This document shows, piece after piece, positions 17,861 through 20,820 of a DNA stretch of 20,820 nt (position 1 is its first letter; each line of letters starts with the position of its first letter). The notes under the pieces were generated by a model. The model was not told the DNA's origin. It saw only the letters and a list, made by a program, of their open reading frames with translations, and searched no databases. Source of the stretch: Smittium culicis (lineage: Eukaryota; Kickxellomycota; Harpellomycetes; Harpellales; Legeriomycetaceae); assembly GCA_001970855.1 (NCBI GenBank), contig LSSN01001183.1, positions 1 through 20,820 on the forward strand. The letters are read 5' to 3'. Both the position numbers and the translations under genes were made by a program.

Positions 17861-20777
17861 AAGCATCATATTATTTAAAAAAGTAGATACATTTTTATAT
17901 ACTGTATCAAGTTAAATTACACTTATATACAAATTATTATATTTTTTGTATTTTTTATTGAATTTATTTTACTTCTCAACTAATATTTTTTTATATTTAT
18001 AATAATTTCTTTAATTCAATATATATTAATTATATTATCGAAAAATTAGCTAATTTTTTTGACTTTTATTTTGAAATGTTAATTGTAATTTTTTTATATT
18101 TTTCAGCAAATTATCTATATCATAAAGCGGTTAATCATATGCTTAGTCCTTAAAATAATTATTAAATTATAAAGTGCTATAAAATTTTTTTATCTGGATT
18201 TAAAAATGTTCTAAACTATATAAAAAAACAGAAAACCATTAATAAATCTGAAAAATTTAATATAATTATTTAATTTAATTACTAACAATACTTAAGTTTA
18301 AATATTAAGTTCAGAAAAATAGTTATTTTAAATAAATTATCAAAAAAATTTAGCTTTATATTATTATCTGTAGTGATATAATGCTCCGGTAATATTTCAT
18401 CTCAAATTCTATCACATAAAGTGTTTAAATAAATTATATGATCAATTATGTATCGTGGTAAGTATTTTCTGAATTTGAATGGCTTGATTCATAGAGCGAT
18501 CGAAGTATTAAATCAGTTATATATTATTTTATTAAAGTTAGAAGATATAAGAGTAAAATTATGAAGTATATTATGGTATAGATTCAATAAATAATTCCTA
18601 TATGACAGATTCTAAACGATACTAAGATTTTATCAAATATACGGGCTCAAGATAGAATTTTAATCAAATTATGAGTGTTAAATAAATATTTATTTTCTGA
18701 TTTACCTAGTTATTGTATTTATAAACTTCAATAGAAAGTTTAAATCTTAAGAAAAATACCCAAATGAGTTTACGAGATTTCATATTGCGATTTAAAAATT
18801 TTTATTAAAATAAAGCGTACGGATTTATGAGTTTTCTCTCGAGTATTCGAGATAAAATTGATATTTTTGAAGCCAGGTTAGATTAAATTAAATAATGATA
18901 TGGATTTTTTTAATTGATGTAGTGAAATGGCTGTTGGAATGTTTTTACTCAATAAAAATAAAACAAAAAAATTAAAATGAGATTTGTCTCGAATAATTAT
19001 ACATAAATATAACTAGAGAAATTTCAACTACATCTTTTTATTAAAATATGAAGATTTTTAGTATACCAAATTTTAGTAAAAGTCAAAATTAAAAAGAAAG
19101 TGTTTAATTTTTATATTCAACATATTTAAAATAAATTAAAACAACAAAAATATGCCGATATTTATTGGGGAATACATATCTGGGAGCGCGTACTTACATT
19201 AACACCATTTTTATTCATATTAGATTTCTTAAATAAATATTTCATCTATATTTTTAATATCTATCTAATTATTATATTTATTATAATTGGTTCCATAATT
19301 ATTTATTAGAAACATAAAAGGAAAATTTAACAATTATAATTATCATATTATATAATATATCTAATAAAAACCAATTTATTTAATTCAAAATTTCTTTTAG
19401 AAAATTTTTTTTATAAAATATTTATCATATATTAAAATAATGATCGATAATAATAAACCATATTAAATGAAATATATTAACCTAGTGACAAATTAATTAG
19501 GGAAAAAAAAAATATTGCTAATAAAAAATTTTAAAAAATATTAACAGGAATATAAGATATGTTATATAGGATATGAGACCAAAAATATCTTATAAATTAT
19601 TGGAAAATTTAAATATTTTATTTAAATCAAATAAGAATAGTTTTTTATATTTTTAATTTCCAAAAATTTATTTCTCTTACAATAACGAAAATTATAGTTA
19701 TTCGTAATTCGAATAAATTTTCCATAATAGATAATAATAAATAATCAAGCCTTAAATATATTATTCAATAAAGTTTAAAGTGCTTAAATTCTCGTATTTA
19801 TTTAAAAAAAAGTATCATGTATCATTTTTTATTCCATATAAAATAATTTTAAAAAAAAACTATAGCAAAGAATTAAAATTTTTGACTATAAAGTCGATGA
19901 TTAAAAAATTAAGGAAACTTAAAAACATAAAATTTCATTGTATATCTAAAGATACAAGCTTTCCAAAATATTGATCAAGTCTTATATTATCATAGATAAT
20001 AATTTATAGAAGTTATAAAATAAAATTCCTAACAATCGCTCCAATGTATAAAATAAAAGGGATCTTTAGTAAATGTACAAAATATTCTCAAAAAAATTCT
20101 TAAAATCAAATCGCGATATGAAATATTTATTTATCCAAGGATTTGAAAAAAAAAAAATACATAGAAAGATAAGAGAAGTAATAAATATAAAAAGATAGTA
20201 AATAAAATATATGTTTTATGATTTAATGTAAATAAAAGTTATGGGTATAGGTTGTAATTTTTTACCGAAAGTAACTCAAATCTTATTTTTCGGGTATAGA
20301 ATGGGAAAGAGGAGGGGTTGATTTTTTTTTTTTTTGCGATTTGGATAAAAAATTCTGTTTTCAAAAAACTTTTCTTCACTGATTGAAAAGTTTGATTTGA
20401 AAGACATTAGATATAAAAGCAAAAAAAAATAGATTATATGATTTTTTTATGAATTTCAGTAAAAATTGCTGTAAACTACAAGAAAAATATAAAATATTCT
20501 ATATAAAAATGTCAATAATTTTTAATTCTTATTCCAATATTTTTTTTAAACCAGAAATTTATTAATACAACATTATTATCTTTTTCTGAATTTTATAGAT
20601 TTTTAAAATCAGTATAGCAATTTTTTATTTGTAGGTTCCCAGAAAACTTGCAATATCATATAAATGAGATAACTTAAGTTTATTTTAAAACTAATTGAAT
20701 TTTTTTGTTCTCATATCAAAAAAATACCCGTTATGGCTCAACAACTCAATGAATAATAAATATATTCGAATTTTTCG

Positions 20778-20811
<34 letters not shown>
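20778..20811. repeat. 34-base poly-A run at the window end
   Basis: An uninterrupted run of 34 A followed by seven T and the window end. It could be the poly-A tail of an inserted retrotransposon, but no LINE or SINE body is visible upstream. More simply it is a homopolymer where the assembly stopped. Confidence 0.95.
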
Positions 20812-20815
<4 letters not shown>

Positions 20816-20820
20816 TTTAA

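Larger units (their letters stand above)
15182..20777. other. Extremely AT-rich gene desert
   Basis: About 5.6 kb with no credible gene. The longest frames, 17453-17659 (ATG start, product almost only Ile, Asn, Tyr, Phe, Lys, Leu and Ser) and 19780-19974 (no ATG), look like AT-rich noise. Slightly richer islands occur at 15920-15975, 18820-18880, 19180-19210 and 20240-20320, without recognisable content. It might be an AT-rich isochore, decayed repeats, or pericentromeric or subtelomeric DNA; the sequence alone does not decide. Confidence 0.7.

Noticed and set aside
19780..19974. Forward 64-codon Lys/Phe/Ile-rich frame
   Set aside because: No ATG start and composition as expected for random AT-rich DNA.
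20778..20811. Poly-A tail of a retroposed sequence
   Set aside because: No LINE, SINE or processed-gene body and no target-site duplication can be seen upstream, and the window ends just after.

Overview
The window looks like nuclear DNA from an early-diverging fungus with an AT-rich genome. It carries a division I chitin synthase with a long Gln/Tyr-rich N-terminus, a spliced ribosomal protein eS26 gene, the mitochondrial Fe-S protein Isd11, a PIG-Y-type subunit of GPI-anchor synthesis, and a decayed trypsin-like protease. Very low GC, trypsin-type proteases and small introns would fit Zoopagomycota such as the insect-gut Harpellales. That placement is inference from gene style, not a phylogenetic result. 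Both window edges are low-complexity ((TAA)51 at the start, a 34-A run at the end), as expected where an assembled contig breaks.

Layout. 1-153 is a trinucleotide microsatellite. 154-2760 has no intact gene; from about 1660 it becomes GC-richer and may hold an unidentified relic. 2760-3438 is a pyrimidine-rich, G-poor leader with five copies of a 24-bp repeat and a TATA-like element, leading into the chitin synthase (3439-6252, +). 6253-7745 is AT-rich spacer. 7746-8659 is a trypsin-family (S1) pseudogene that keeps His, Asp and Ser triad segments but has in-frame stops and a frameshift. A doubtful 100-codon ORF follows (8806-9108). ISD11 (10070-10324, +) and RPS26 (11139-11787, -, three exons, the first being only the ATG as modelled) are convergent around a coding-like but broken patch (10584-10970). 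A PIG-Y homologue (12839-13753, +) is divergent from RPS26.

From 13754 to the end there are about 7 kb without a credible gene. The first 500 bp are G-poor and C-rich; the rest is extremely AT-rich. Within it is a 187-bp element with CCCTTTC/GAAAGGG terminal inverted repeats flanked by TTAA on both sides, which looks like a piggyBac-type MITE, plus several perfect or near-perfect hairpins.

The genes do not form an operon or cluster with a common function. Each is a separate housekeeping or cell-wall gene: wall chitin synthesis, mitochondrial Fe-S assembly, translation, and GPI-anchor synthesis in the ER. I found no tRNA, rRNA, CRISPR array or convincing novel multi-gene system.
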